Source: Bacillota bacterium
GTDB lineage: Bacteria; Bacillota; Clostridia; Tissierellales; Gottschalkiaceae
Length of the DNA: 55,576 nucleotides
Direction of reading: 5' to 3'
Assembly: GCA_023420895.1 (NCBI GenBank)
Contig: JAEZUY010000011.1
Span: 1-55,576, forward strand
The notes under the pieces: model-generated
What the model was told of the DNA's origin: nothing
Databases searched by the model: none
The model's input: only the letters and a program-made list of their open reading frames with translations
Position numbers and translations under genes: made by a program
Shown: in pieces, positions 16,973 to 25,403 of the stretch
How the letters are laid out: each line of letters begins with the position of its first letter
Numbering within the stretch: position 1 is the stretch's first letter

Positions 16973-17857
16973 ATGGTTAAGATAAAGGTTCCGGCTACAA
17001 GCGCAAACCTGGGACCAGGATTTGACTGTATGGGTGTGGCGCTTGGCCTTTATAATACTTTTACATTTGAAAAGATGAAAAGCGGTCTCGTAGTCGAAGG
17101 AAGCGAAAAAAGTTTTGATGATGAGGATAATCTGATCTATACATCGATGAAGAGATGCTTTGAAAAAATAGGATATGAGCCGAAAGGGCTAAAAATAACT
17201 GCTGAAAGCGATGTTCCTGTTTCAAGAGGACTTGGGAGCAGCGCTACATGCATAGTAGGCGGTATAATGGGAGCAAATGAGCTTGCAGGCGGAAAACTTT
17301 CCCAAGAGGAAATACTTGAACTTGCAACAGAAATTGAAGGACATCCTGACAATGTTGCTCCTGCACTTTTAGGAGGATGTGTTACATCTGTAGTGGATTC
17401 CGGAAAAGTTTATTACAGCAAGATAAACGTTCCGGACGGAATGAAATTTTACGCGCTTATTCCGAATTTCAAGCTTTCTACAAAAAAAGCAAGAGAAATT
17501 CTGCCAGAAACAGTGAGCTTTGAAGATGCTGTATACAATCTCAGCAGAGCTTCTCTTATGACATCAGCTCTTTCGAAAGGTGAGTTTGAACTTCTGAAGA
17601 TAGCAGGAAAAGACAGACTCCATCAGGACTACAGGGGAGATCTGATTGACGGCTATCATTCAATAATAGAAAAGAGCGAGGAAGCCGAGGCATACGGAGC
17701 TTTCTTAAGCGGAGCAGGTCCTACTATTCTGATAGCTGTAAAAAAAGATGACAGAACAGTGTATTCGGCTTTGAGAAGCCATGTTGAAAGCCTGAAATAC
17801 TACTGGGATATCAAAGAGCTTTATATAGACAATAAAGGGGCCGAAATCTGCAGATAG
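16973..17857 (+). CDS. thrB: Homoserine kinase
   Basis: This is a 294-residue GHMP-family kinase that makes O-phosphohomoserine, the substrate of ThrC. The N-terminal PATSANLGPGFDCMG and the ATP-binding loop PVSRGLGSSATC are typical, and the C-terminal GHMP motif FLSGAGPTIL is present. It is closely coupled to thrC (10 bases) and followed by the ACT-domain protein gene, so all three genes are likely co-transcribed. Confidence 0.96.
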   Translation: MVKIKVPATSANLGPGFDCMGVALGLYNTFTFEKMKSGLVVEGSEKSFDDEDNLIYTSMKRCFEKIGYEPKGLKITAESDVPVSRGLGSSATCIVGGIMGANELAGGKLSQEEILELATEIEGHPDNVAPALLGGCVTSVVDSGKVYYSKINVPDGMKFYALIPNFKLSTKKAREILPETVSFEDAVYNLSRASLMTSALSKGEFELLKIAGKDRLHQDYRGDLIDGYHSIIEKSEEAEAYGAFLSGAGPTILIAVKKDDRTVYSALRSHVESLKYYWDIKELYIDNKGAEICR

Positions 17858-17880
17858 AAGCTAGAATGAGAGGGATACAG

Positions 17881-18330
17881 ATGAATAACTCAAAATTCGG
17901 CAAATATCTGGTCATAGAGAAAGATGTTCTGCCGGATATTTTTGAAAAAGTGATTGAAGCAAAAGAGCTTCTGATGACAGGCGAATGCACTGAGGTGACA
18001 GAAGTTGCAAAGCAGGTCGGAATAAGCAGGAGCTCATTTTATAAATACAAAGATAAGGTTTTTCGATTTTCTGAAGAAAATGTATCGAAGAAAGTAATAA
18101 TGAACTTCATGTTAAATCATAAACATGGAGTTCTTGCAGATGTTATAAAAACGATTTCACAGTACGGGGCTAATATACTGACTTTAAATCAGGAGATTCC
18201 GATAAACGGGATTGCAAGTGTCAATATAACTTTTGAAGCACAGTCTTTAACAGGCAAGCTGGACAATCTGGTGGAAAGTCTCAAAAGTATAGCCGGAGTG
18301 AGGCAGGCCTCTATTGTGGCGATGGAGTAA
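17881..18330 (+). CDS. ACT-domain regulatory protein (PheB/ThrR type)
   Basis: This protein of about 149 residues has an N-terminal helix-turn-helix-like segment (EVAKQVGISRSSFYKYKD) and a C-terminal ACT domain (NHKHGVLADVIKTISQYGANILTLNQ) that would bind an amino acid. It belongs to the UPF0735/PheB group; a Bacillus subtilis member has been described, as I recall, as ThrR, a repressor of threonine-biosynthesis genes. Its place at the end of the thr operon, next to the divergent hom-lysC operon, fits a threonine-sensing regulator of the 15.35-15.48 kb promoter region. The ATG at 17881 follows AGAGGGAT; an ATG five codons earlier is possible. Confidence 0.75.
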   Translation: MNNSKFGKYLVIEKDVLPDIFEKVIEAKELLMTGECTEVTEVAKQVGISRSSFYKYKDKVFRFSEENVSKKVIMNFMLNHKHGVLADVIKTISQYGANILTLNQEIPINGIASVNITFEAQSLTGKLDNLVESLKSIAGVRQASIVAME

Positions 18331-18358
18331 TGTGGTGAAGTTATTTTTTTAACAATGG

Positions 18359-18385
18359 TTGAAAAGCTTGTAAATATGGTATACT
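18359..18385 (+). promoter_or_regulatory. Candidate promoter for gcvT
   Basis: TTGAAA and TATACT are 15 bases apart, short of the ideal 17. The following leader of about 80 bases holds an 8-bp hairpin CATAAGAA/TTCTTATG (18403-18425) without a T-run. I searched this leader for the tandem glycine riboswitch and did not see it. Confidence 0.4.
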
Positions 18386-18472
18386 ATGAACATAAGATAG
18401 TACATAAGAAAATCAGATTCTTATGCAGTAACTAGCTTTGAACAATTTAATTTCGCAAGGAGGAATTTCATA

Positions 18473-19582
18473 ATGAAAAAAACGGCTTTATACGATAAGC
18501 ATATCGAGTATGGCGGAAAAATAGTTGATTACGCAGGATGGGCGCTTTCAAGTGACTTCGAAGGTCTTGGACTTGTTGAAGAGCACAATGCAGTAAGAAA
18601 TGCAGTTGGTGTTTTCGACGTATCACACATGGGTGAAATAGAAATAAAAGGACCTGAAGCTGATAAATACGTTCAATACCTAAGCACAAACAATATAGAT
18701 TCAATAGGTGACAATCAAGTTATATACACTTTCTTCTGTCAAGAAGACGGTGGAATAGTAGAAGACCTTCTAATCTACAGACATAACAGTGAACACTATC
18801 TTCTAGTTGTTAACGGTGCAAACGTTGAAAATGACGTTGAATGGGTTAAAAAACATGCGGATAAATTCGACGTTGAAGTTATAGACGCATCACCTGAAGT
18901 ATCAGAAGTTGCTGTTCAAGGACCAAAAGCTCAGGCAGCAATCCAAAAACTTGTAGATTTCGATCTTGACGAAATCAAATTCTTCCACTTCAAAGATGAT
19001 GTTGACGTAGCAGGAGCTAAATGTCTAATCTCAAGAACTGGATATACAGGAGAAGACGGATTCGAAATATACTTCGCAAATGCAGACGCTGAAAAAGTTT
19101 GGGACGCTGTTTTCGAAGCAGGAGAAGAATTCGGAATCAAACCTGCAGGACTTGGATGCAGAGACACACTTAGATTTGAAGCAAACCTTCCACTATACGG
19201 AAACGAGCTTACACTAAACAACTCTCCTCTAGAAGCAGGATACGGATTCTTTGTTAAAACTGACGTAGAAGCTGACTTCATAGGAAAAGACGCTCTTAAG
19301 AAACAAAAAGAAGAAGGACTTAAGAGAAAAGTTGTAGGATTCGAAATGATAGACAAAGGAATCCCAAGAAGCGGATACCCAGTTGAAGTAGACGGAAAAG
19401 AAATAGGATACGTTACTACTGGATATGCAGCACCTACAGTTGGAAAAACTATAGGAATGGCTATGGTAGACATAGAATATGCAGAATTAGGAACAGAAAT
19501 AGAAATAGCTATAAGAAAGAGAAAAGCTAAAGCTAAAGTTATAAGCAGAAAGTTCCTAGAAAGACACAACAAATCAAAATAA
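18473..19582 (+). CDS. gcvT: Glycine cleavage system T protein (aminomethyltransferase)
   Basis: This 369-residue protein transfers the methylene group from aminomethyl-lipoyl-GcvH to tetrahydrofolate and releases ammonia. The family start is clear (ALYDKHIEYGGKIVDYAGWALS), followed by FDVSHMGEIEIKG, LISRTGYTGEDGFEIY and GCRDTLRFEANLPLYG. The ribosome-binding site AAGGAGGAA precedes the ATG. Codon choice in this gene and in gcvH/PA/PB is richer in C-ending two-fold codons (GAC, TTC, TAC, AAC) than in neighbouring genes, which suggests high expression. gcvH follows after 128 bases with its own candidate promoter. Confidence 0.95.
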   Translation: MKKTALYDKHIEYGGKIVDYAGWALSSDFEGLGLVEEHNAVRNAVGVFDVSHMGEIEIKGPEADKYVQYLSTNNIDSIGDNQVIYTFFCQEDGGIVEDLLIYRHNSEHYLLVVNGANVENDVEWVKKHADKFDVEVIDASPEVSEVAVQGPKAQAAIQKLVDFDLDEIKFFHFKDDVDVAGAKCLISRTGYTGEDGFEIYFANADAEKVWDAVFEAGEEFGIKPAGLGCRDTLRFEANLPLYGNELTLNNSPLEAGYGFFVKTDVEADFIGKDALKKQKEEGLKRKVVGFEMIDKGIPRSGYPVEVDGKEIGYVTTGYAAPTVGKTIGMAMVDIEYAELGTEIEIAIRKRKAKAKVISRKFLERHNKSK

Positions 19583-19624
19583 TTGATTTAAAAAACATGT
19601 ATACTATATAATATTTGTTTTTAG

Positions 19625-19654
19625 TTGAAATATTTGCACTTCATTTGCTAAAAT
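19625..19654 (+). promoter_or_regulatory. Candidate internal promoter for gcvH
   Basis: TTGAAA and TAAAAT are 18 bases apart in the gcvT-gcvH gap. No terminator is seen between the two genes, so gcvH may be read both from gcvT and from here. Confidence 0.35.
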
Positions 19655-19710
19655 GATAATGCAGATTAAAAATAAAATTTAATTAATTAATTTATTAGGA
19701 GGAAATCATA

Positions 19711-20091
19711 ATGGCTAAAATAGTAGATGGATTACTTTATTCAGAAGATCACGATTGGGTAAAAGTTGACGGAGGAGTTGCTACAGTAGGTATCTCTGAC
19801 GAAGCTCAGCACCAACTAGGAGAAATAGTTTACGTTGAACTTCCAGACGTTGATGACGAAGTTTCAGCTGGAGATGTTTACGGAGTTGTAGAATCAGTTA
19901 AAGCTGCTTCAGACTCACACTCACCAGTATCTGGAAAAGTTGTTGAAATAAACGAAGAATTAGACGACAACCCAGCTGCACTTAACGAAGATCCATATGA
20001 AAACTGGATAATAAAAGTAGAAATGAGCGACGAGTCAGAACTTGACAAACTAATGGACGCTAAAAAATACGAAGAATTCTGTGCAGAATAA
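19711..20091 (+). CDS. gcvH: Glycine cleavage system H protein (lipoyl carrier)
   Basis: This acidic 126-residue protein shuttles the aminomethyl group between the P, T and L proteins on a lipoyl arm. The lipoyl-lysine motif VVESVKAASD places the modified residue at about K64. It depends on the lipB-lipA genes 3.6 kb downstream for lipoylation. A strong GGAGG ribosome-binding site precedes the ATG, and codon use indicates high expression. A long hairpin of unknown role separates it from gcvPA. Confidence 0.96.
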   Translation: MAKIVDGLLYSEDHDWVKVDGGVATVGISDEAQHQLGEIVYVELPDVDDEVSAGDVYGVVESVKAASDSHSPVSGKVVEINEELDDNPAALNEDPYENWIIKVEMSDESELDKLMDAKKYEEFCAE

Positions 20092-20139
20092 TTAATTTAA
20101 ATATTAATTAAAATCAGACTAAAATAATAACATTCTTAC

Positions 20140-20197
20140 TTATAGCGACCGACGTTGCAAGGCCGTTCAACAGAACCTTTGCGACCGGTCGCTATAA
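20140..20197 (+). other. Long imperfect hairpin between gcvH and gcvPA
   Basis: An 11-bp perfect outer stem TTATAGCGACC/GGTCGCTATAA, extended by one G-C pair, encloses a small internal loop and a second stem GCAAGG/CCTTTGC (one bulge) with a 13-base loop. It is followed by an A-run, not a T-run, on the plus strand, so it is not a normal intrinsic terminator. It could be an mRNA-stabilising or processing structure that sets different GcvH and GcvP levels. Confidence 0.6.
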
Positions 20198-20229
20198 AAA
20201 AATAATGCCATAAAATAGGAGGAATAGAT

Positions 20230-21570
20230 ATGCATAGATATATATCTAGCACTAAAGCTGAACAGGAAGAAATGCTAAAAAGCATAGGCGCAAACGATAT
20301 AGAAGACCTTTTCTCTGATATACCTAAAGATCTTAGATTCGACGGAGAGCTTCAAATCGGAGAGCCTATGTCAGAACTTGAAATTCGTAAAAAACTAGGA
20401 GGAATGGCTAAGAAGAACGATTCAGATCTAGTTTGCTTCTTAGGAGCAGGTGCATACGATCACTTCATACCTGGAGTTATAGATCACATGGCTCTAAGAC
20501 AAGAATTCTTTACAGCATATACACCATATCAGCCGGAAGTTTCACAAGGTACACTTACTGCAATATTTGAATTCCAGACAATGATATCAAACCTTACTGG
20601 AATGGAAGTTACAAACGCTTCTATGTACGACGGACCTACAGCAACTAGTGAAGCTGCTGCAATGGCTTGTGACCAGGCTAGAAGAGACAAGATAGTTGTT
20701 TCTGCTACTCTTGGAGAAGATATAATAAAAGTTATGAAAACAAACTGTGAAATAAAAGATATAGAAGTTATAGTAGCACCTATGAAAGACGGAGTTACTG
20801 ACATTGAAGCTACTAAAGAACTTATGACTAAAGAAGTTGCAGGACTAGTAGTTAAGAGCCCTAACTTCTTCGGTATACTTGAAGATCTTGATGAACTTGA
20901 AAAAGTTGCTCACACAGACAAAAAACAACTATTCATAGTTAACACTGACCCTATAGCTCTTGGACTTATAAAAAGACCTGGAGACTGCGGAGCTGACATA
21001 GTAGTAGGAGAGGGACAGTCATTAGGAATACCTCTAAGCTTCGGAGGACCTTACCTAGGATTCTTCTCAACAACTAAAAAACTTGTTAGAAAGATACCAG
21101 GAAGAATAGTTGGTATGACTGAAGATAACGACGGAAACAGAGGACTAGTTCTTACACTTCAAGCTAGAGAGCAGCATATAAGAAGATACAAAGCTACTTC
21201 AAATATCTGTTCTAACCAAGGTCTGATAATGCTTATGGCTACTATCTACCTTAGCACAATGGGTAAAAAAGGACTTAGAGAAGTTGCAATGCAGTCAACT
21301 CAAAAAGCTCACTATGCATTTAATAAGCTGACTGAAAGCGGAAAGTTCAAACCGTTATTCCCAGGAAAGCCTTTCTTCCAAGAATTCGCTATAACTGGAG
21401 ATATTGATATCAAGAAACTTAACGAAAAACTTCTTGAAAACGGAATACTTGGAGGTTACGAACTAGGTAAAGACTACAAAGAATATGAAAATGGAGTTCT
21501 TATCTGTGTAACTGAAAAGAGAACTAAAGAAGAAATAGACGAGCTAGCTCGTATAATGGAGGCGATTTAA
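20230..21570 (+). CDS. gcvPA: Glycine dehydrogenase (decarboxylating) subunit 1
   Basis: This 446-residue protein is the N-terminal half of the split P protein; with GcvPB it decarboxylates glycine and loads the aminomethyl group on GcvH. Family features include FLGAGAYDHFIPGVID, the TAYTPYQPEVSQG motif and ATSNICSNQGL near residue 330. The ribosome-binding site AGGAGG precedes the ATG. Its TAA is immediately followed by the gcvPB ATG, indicating translational coupling. Confidence 0.96.
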   Translation: MHRYISSTKAEQEEMLKSIGANDIEDLFSDIPKDLRFDGELQIGEPMSELEIRKKLGGMAKKNDSDLVCFLGAGAYDHFIPGVIDHMALRQEFFTAYTPYQPEVSQGTLTAIFEFQTMISNLTGMEVTNASMYDGPTATSEAAAMACDQARRDKIVVSATLGEDIIKVMKTNCEIKDIEVIVAPMKDGVTDIEATKELMTKEVAGLVVKSPNFFGILEDLDELEKVAHTDKKQLFIVNTDPIALGLIKRPGDCGADIVVGEGQSLGIPLSFGGPYLGFFSTTKKLVRKIPGRIVGMTEDNDGNRGLVLTLQAREQHIRRYKATSNICSNQGLIMLMATIYLSTMGKKGLREVAMQSTQKAHYAFNKLTESGKFKPLFPGKPFFQEFAITGDIDIKKLNEKLLENGILGGYELGKDYKEYENGVLICVTEKRTKEEIDELARIMEAI

Positions 21571-23046
21571 ATGTATAACGATTACAATAAAATTATATTC
21601 GAATTATCGACAGAAGGTCGTAAAGGATATAGTCTTCCAGCACTAGACGTTGAAGAAACAGAAGTTAGCGACCTAATACCATCAGATCTTCTAAGCGATG
21701 AAGAGCCGAATCTTCCAGAAGTAAGTGAATTCGACATTGTTAGACACTATACAAATCTTTCACTTCTAAACCACGGAGTTGACAAAGGGTTCTATCCTCT
21801 AGGATCATGTACAATGAAGTACAACCCTAAACTTAACGAAGACATGGCTAGACTTGAAGGATTCGCAAATATTCACCCGCTTCAGCCGGAATCAACTGTT
21901 CAGGGAGCACTAGAACTAATATACGATCTAGATACAAAACTTTCTGAAATAGCTGGATTCGCAAGAACTACAACTCAGCCGGCAGCAGGAGCTAACGGAG
22001 AGTTCACAGGACTTATGATAATAAACGCTTATCACAAGAAAAACGGTGAAGATGAACAAAGAACTAAAATAATAGTTCCAGACTCAGCACACGGAACTAA
22101 CCCTTCATCAGCATACGTTGCTGGATACGAAATCGTTGAAGTTAAATCAAACAAAGACGGTTCAGTAAATGTAGAATCACTTAAAGAAGTTATAGCTGAA
22201 AACGAAGGAAAAATAGCAGGACTAATGCTTACTAACCCAAGTACACTTGGACTATTCGAACAGAGCATAACTGAAATAACTAAACTTGTTCACGACGCTG
22301 GCGGACTTAACTATTATGACGGAGCTAATATGAACGCTATAATGGGTAAAGTTAGACCAGGAGAAATGGGATTTGACGTTATGCACTACAACCTTCACAA
22401 GACAATGTCTACACCTCACGGTGGTGGAGGACCAGGAGCAGGACCTGTTGGGGTAAGAGAAGACCTAGTTGAATTCTTACCAGTTCCAGTTATAGAAAAG
22501 GGAGAAGACGGATACTTCCTAGACTATGACAGACCAAATTCAATAGGAAGACTAAAAGGATTCCACGGACATTTCGGAGTTTGCGTAAAAGCTTATTCAT
22601 ACATTTCAAGCCTTGGAGGACCAGGACTTAGAGAAGCAAGTGAAACTGCAGTTCTTAATGCGAACTACATGATGCACAAGCTTAAAGACAAGTACAATCT
22701 TCCAATAGATCAAGTATGTAAGCACGAGTTCGTTCTTGGAGGAATAAAAGATACTTCTACAGGAATAACTACTCTAGATATAGCTAAGAGAATACTTGAC
22801 TTCGGATACCATCCTCCAACAGTTTATTTCCCACTAATAATAAACGAGGCGATGATGATAGAGCCTACAGAATCTGAATCTAAAGAGACTCTAGACGCAT
22901 TCATAGATACTCTTAACAAGATAGCTGATGAAGCGATAGAAGATCCAGAATTACTAAAAACTGCACCTCATAACACTCCAGTAGGAAGACTTAATGAGGC
23001 AAAAGCAGCTAAAGAATTAGTATTAACTTTCCCATTCGAAGGTTAA
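21571..23046 (+). CDS. gcvPB: Glycine dehydrogenase (decarboxylating) subunit 2
   Basis: This 491-residue protein is the PLP-carrying half of the split P protein. The PLP lysine lies in MHYNLHKTMSTPHGGGGPG. Other family motifs are GSCTMKYNPK and DSAHGTNPSSA. It starts directly after the gcvPA stop, using GGAGGCGAT inside gcvPA as ribosome-binding site. No dihydrolipoamide dehydrogenase (L protein) gene occurs in the window; the cell must encode it elsewhere or use another electron acceptor. A strong terminator follows. Confidence 0.96.
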   Translation: MYNDYNKIIFELSTEGRKGYSLPALDVEETEVSDLIPSDLLSDEEPNLPEVSEFDIVRHYTNLSLLNHGVDKGFYPLGSCTMKYNPKLNEDMARLEGFANIHPLQPESTVQGALELIYDLDTKLSEIAGFARTTTQPAAGANGEFTGLMIINAYHKKNGEDEQRTKIIVPDSAHGTNPSSAYVAGYEIVEVKSNKDGSVNVESLKEVIAENEGKIAGLMLTNPSTLGLFEQSITEITKLVHDAGGLNYYDGANMNAIMGKVRPGEMGFDVMHYNLHKTMSTPHGGGGPGAGPVGVREDLVEFLPVPVIEKGEDGYFLDYDRPNSIGRLKGFHGHFGVCVKAYSYISSLGGPGLREASETAVLNANYMMHKLKDKYNLPIDQVCKHEFVLGGIKDTSTGITTLDIAKRILDFGYHPPTVYFPLIINEAMMIEPTESESKETLDAFIDTLNKIADEAIEDPELLKTAPHNTPVGRLNEAKAAKELVLTFPFEG

Positions 23047-23055
23047 TTGATATAG

Positions 23056-23089
23056 AGAAAACCGCTCACTGATGTGAGCGGTTTTTTTA
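23056..23089 (+). terminator. Terminator of the gcv operon
   Basis: The stem AAACCGCTCAC/GTGAGCGGTTT with a TGAT loop is followed by a run of T. Confidence 0.92.
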
Positions 23090-23232
23090 TGCCAAAAAAT
23101 AACGATATAAGACTTGATAAAGTTCCGTAAGTATATTACTATATTAATATAGATAAAATCTATAAAAAGTTAAATATTCATAATAAAAACCTATAATATA
23201 CATTCAATACAATATAACAGGAGGAGAAATAA

Positions 23233-23532
23233 ATGTTTGGAAGCACAGGAAATATCGAACAGGAACTGATTCAGGGAATATCAGAATCACTAACTACTAG
23301 AAAAGCAGAGGCATGCAGCACGTGAGACCCTAACGCTGTTATAGCAATCGCCTGGGGCGTTAAGGAAGAAGTAGATATGGATCATATAGATGAAGTGAAA
23401 TCTTTCATGGAATCAGTTGAAAATGTTACAGTTCCTTTTGAAGGTTCAGATGTTAAAGTTAATATACTTAAGTCTGGAATAAGAGAAAAAGACGGAAAAG
23501 GAACACTTATATACAGATATCAATTAGCTTAA
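23233..23532 (+). CDS. Probable selenoprotein with CxxU redox motif, between gcv and lip genes
   Basis: From the ATG at 23233, eight bases after AGGAGGAG, the frame runs to TAA at 23530-23532 with one in-frame TGA at 23323-23325. Read as selenocysteine, this gives a 99-residue protein with C28-S-T-U31, a CxxU redox motif like those of thioredoxin-fold selenoproteins. Directly after the UGA, CCTAACGC pairs with GCGTTAAGG (one bulge) to form a hairpin with its loop about 20 bases from the UGA, as expected for a bacterial SECIS. Codon use stays coding-like on both sides. The frame continues with VIAIAWGV and a strand-rich C-terminus. The gene has its own -10 box (TATAAT at 23192) and its own terminator. 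I cannot name the family. Its position suggests redox work linked to glycine cleavage or lipoyl groups. Alternative: a pseudogene or a Cys-to-stop mutation. Confidence 0.8.
23326..23365 (+). promoter_or_regulatory. SECIS-like hairpin directly downstream of the in-frame UGA
   Basis: The arm CCTAACGC (23329-23336) pairs with GCGTTAAGG (23357-23365) with one bulged A; the enclosed 20 bases contain a short GC-AATC-GC mini-hairpin. It begins three bases after the UGA, consistent with bacterial selenocysteine insertion elements. Confidence 0.7.
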
Positions 23533-23536
23533 TTAT

Positions 23537-23571
23537 AGAAAAAAGCCTGACCATTCGGTCAGGCTTTTTAA
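23537..23571 (+). terminator. Terminator of the selenoprotein gene
   Basis: The stem AAAAGCCTGACC/GGTCAGGCTTTT with loop ATTC is followed by T-rich sequence, five bases after the TAA at 23532. Its position supports the stop at 23532, not the internal UGA, as the true gene end. Confidence 0.92.
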
Positions 23572-23616
23572 TATTTGAAAAATAAATACCATCAATTTTC
23601 TGAGCATTTACTCCTC

Positions 23617-23645
23617 TTGACTAAGGCATATAAAAGCTATAAACT
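23617..23645 (+). promoter_or_regulatory. Promoter for lipB-lipA
   Basis: TTGACT and TAAACT are separated by 17 bases, about 40 bases before the lipB start region. Confidence 0.5.
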
Positions 23646-23686
23646 AGAATAGGAGAGAGTTGATTAAGGTAGGAGATGGAAAGTTC

Positions 23687-24364
23687 ATGAAACTCAATTT
23701 ACTTGATTTAGGTCATATGGATTACAATGAAACGTTAGCGCTTCAGGAAGATCTGTTTGCAAAAAGGCAGCAGAATCTTATAGGGGATACTCTTATATTA
23801 GTAGAACACAATCCGGTACTCACATTAGGAAGAAAAGGACTCAGAGAAAATATACTTGCAAGCGACGAGACACTTGCAAAAGAAGGCATCGAAGTCATCA
23901 GAATAGGAAGAGGCGGCGATGTGACTTATCACGGTCCTGGACAGATTGTGGGCTATCCGATAATAAATATAAGAGATAAGAAGATGGGCGTTAAAGATTT
24001 TGTCTATAATATAGAAGAAGTCATAATAAGAGCCTGTGAGAAATTTGGAGTAGAGGCGTACAGAGATGATATAAATAACGGCTGCTGGGTAAACAACAAG
24101 AAAATTACAGCGGTCGGCTTTAAGGTCAAGAAATGGGTGACTATGCATGGATTTGCATTTAATGTGAACACCAATCTTGAACACTTTAAATATATAATTC
24201 CATGTGGAATAGCAGATAGAGAGGCAACTTCTCTTAAGGCAGAAAAAGGCAGAGACTTCGATATAGAAGAAGTCAAAAAAGAGGTAGTAGACAGATTCTG
24301 TGAGGTTTTTGACTACGACGAAAGAATAGAAGTGAAAGAGGAGGCTTTCAAGAATGGAAATTAA
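23687..24364 (+). CDS. lipB: Octanoyl-[ACP]:protein octanoyltransferase
   Basis: This enzyme moves octanoate from acyl carrier protein to target lysines such as that of GcvH; LipA then adds sulfur. The motif GRGGDVTYHGPGQ, the lysine region KITAVGFKV and the catalytic Cys in IPCGIADR are all present. The ATG at 23687 gives 225 residues, a normal length; a TTG at 23660, with AGGAGAG upstream, is an alternative that adds nine residues. It overlaps lipA by 11 bases. Pairing with lipA close to the gcv operon suits lipoylation of GcvH as a main task. Confidence 0.93.
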   Translation: MKLNLLDLGHMDYNETLALQEDLFAKRQQNLIGDTLILVEHNPVLTLGRKGLRENILASDETLAKEGIEVIRIGRGGDVTYHGPGQIVGYPIINIRDKKMGVKDFVYNIEEVIIRACEKFGVEAYRDDINNGCWVNNKKITAVGFKVKKWVTMHGFAFNVNTNLEHFKYIIPCGIADREATSLKAEKGRDFDIEEVKKEVVDRFCEVFDYDERIEVKEEAFKNGN

Positions 24365-25226
24365 AAGAAAACCGGAGTGGCTGAGAATTGAAAAAAGACC
24401 TGTTGAGAATTTAGGATATGTTACAAATCTTCTTGACGATCTTTCGTTAAATACAGTATGCCATGCGGCTAACTGCCCAAACAGACTGGAATGTTACAGC
24501 AAGAAAACTGCAACATTTATGATATTAGGACAGGAATGTACAAGAAACTGCAGATTCTGCAATGTAAGCAATAACCCTGTTGAAAAAGTAGATCCGCAGG
24601 AGCCTGAAAACATTGCGGAAGCTACAATGAAATTAGGACTTAGACACGTAGTTGTAACATCAGTTACAAGAGACGACCTTCCGGATGGAGGAGCAGGTCA
24701 CTTTGCAAAAGTTATAGAAGCTGTTAAAAATAGAGACAAGAATATAATAGTGGAGGTTCTTATTCCGGACCTTCAGGGAGATATAGATGCTCTTAAAATA
24801 GTTATGGACGCTCATCCTGACGTTCTTAACCACAATATTGAAACAGTGCCTAGACTTTACAAAGACGTAAGACCTCAGGCTGAATACCAGAGATCTCTAG
24901 ATGTTCTGGCTAATTCTAAAAAACTTAATCCGGATATACCTACAAAAACAGGTATAATGCTTGGACTTGGCGAAACATACGACGAAGTTATTCAGGTGTT
25001 AAAAGATCTTAGAGAGGTGGACTGCGACTTCCTTACAATAGGACAGTATCTGCAGCCTTCAAAAGAGCACTTCCCTCTTCAAGAGTATATAACTCCTGAA
25101 ATGTTCGATAAATATAAAGAGGAAGCACTCAAACTAGGATTTAAATTTGTAGCTTCAAGTCCGCTTGTAAGAAGTTCATATAAAGCGGCAGATATGTTTG
25201 AAGCGGCAAATACAGAAGAGAATTAA
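24354..25226 (+). CDS. lipA: Lipoyl synthase (radical SAM)
   Basis: This 290-residue radical-SAM enzyme inserts two sulfur atoms into protein-bound octanoyl groups. The auxiliary-cluster cysteines are seen in CHAANCPNRLEC, the radical-SAM cluster in CTRNCRFC, and the terminal RSSY motif (LVRSSYKAADMF) is present. The ATG follows AAGAGGAGG inside lipB; the 11-base overlap indicates translational coupling. A terminator follows. Confidence 0.96.
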   Translation: MEIKRKPEWLRIEKRPVENLGYVTNLLDDLSLNTVCHAANCPNRLECYSKKTATFMILGQECTRNCRFCNVSNNPVEKVDPQEPENIAEATMKLGLRHVVVTSVTRDDLPDGGAGHFAKVIEAVKNRDKNIIVEVLIPDLQGDIDALKIVMDAHPDVLNHNIETVPRLYKDVRPQAEYQRSLDVLANSKKLNPDIPTKTGIMLGLGETYDEVIQVLKDLREVDCDFLTIGQYLQPSKEHFPLQEYITPEMFDKYKEEALKLGFKFVASSPLVRSSYKAADMFEAANTEEN

Positions 25227-25245
25227 TAAGTCGATAAGATAAAGA

Positions 25246-25276
25246 AATAGAGTAGAGTTTTCTCTACTCTATTTTA
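25246..25276 (+). terminator. Terminator of lipBA
   Basis: The stem AATAGAGTAGAG/CTCTACTCTATT with a TTTT loop is followed by T-rich sequence. Confidence 0.85.
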
Positions 25277-25403
25277 TTTTGAAAACGGAAGAGCTATTTT
25301 CATTTTGACAGTTTCAAATGATTTCAAGTTAAAAAGATACATAATTAAAATTAACATATATGATAAAATAGATATAATAGAGACAGTAAAGGAAGATTTA
25401 AAT

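Noticed and set aside
18331..18472. Glycine riboswitch before gcvT
   Set aside because: I looked for the two conserved glycine aptamers and saw only a promoter-like region and a short 8-bp hairpin.
23323..23325. UGA in the short gene as a simple nonsense mutation
   Set aside because: The CxxU context, the hairpin directly after the UGA, coding-like sequence to the next stop and the terminator five bases after it favour selenocysteine. It remains the main alternative.
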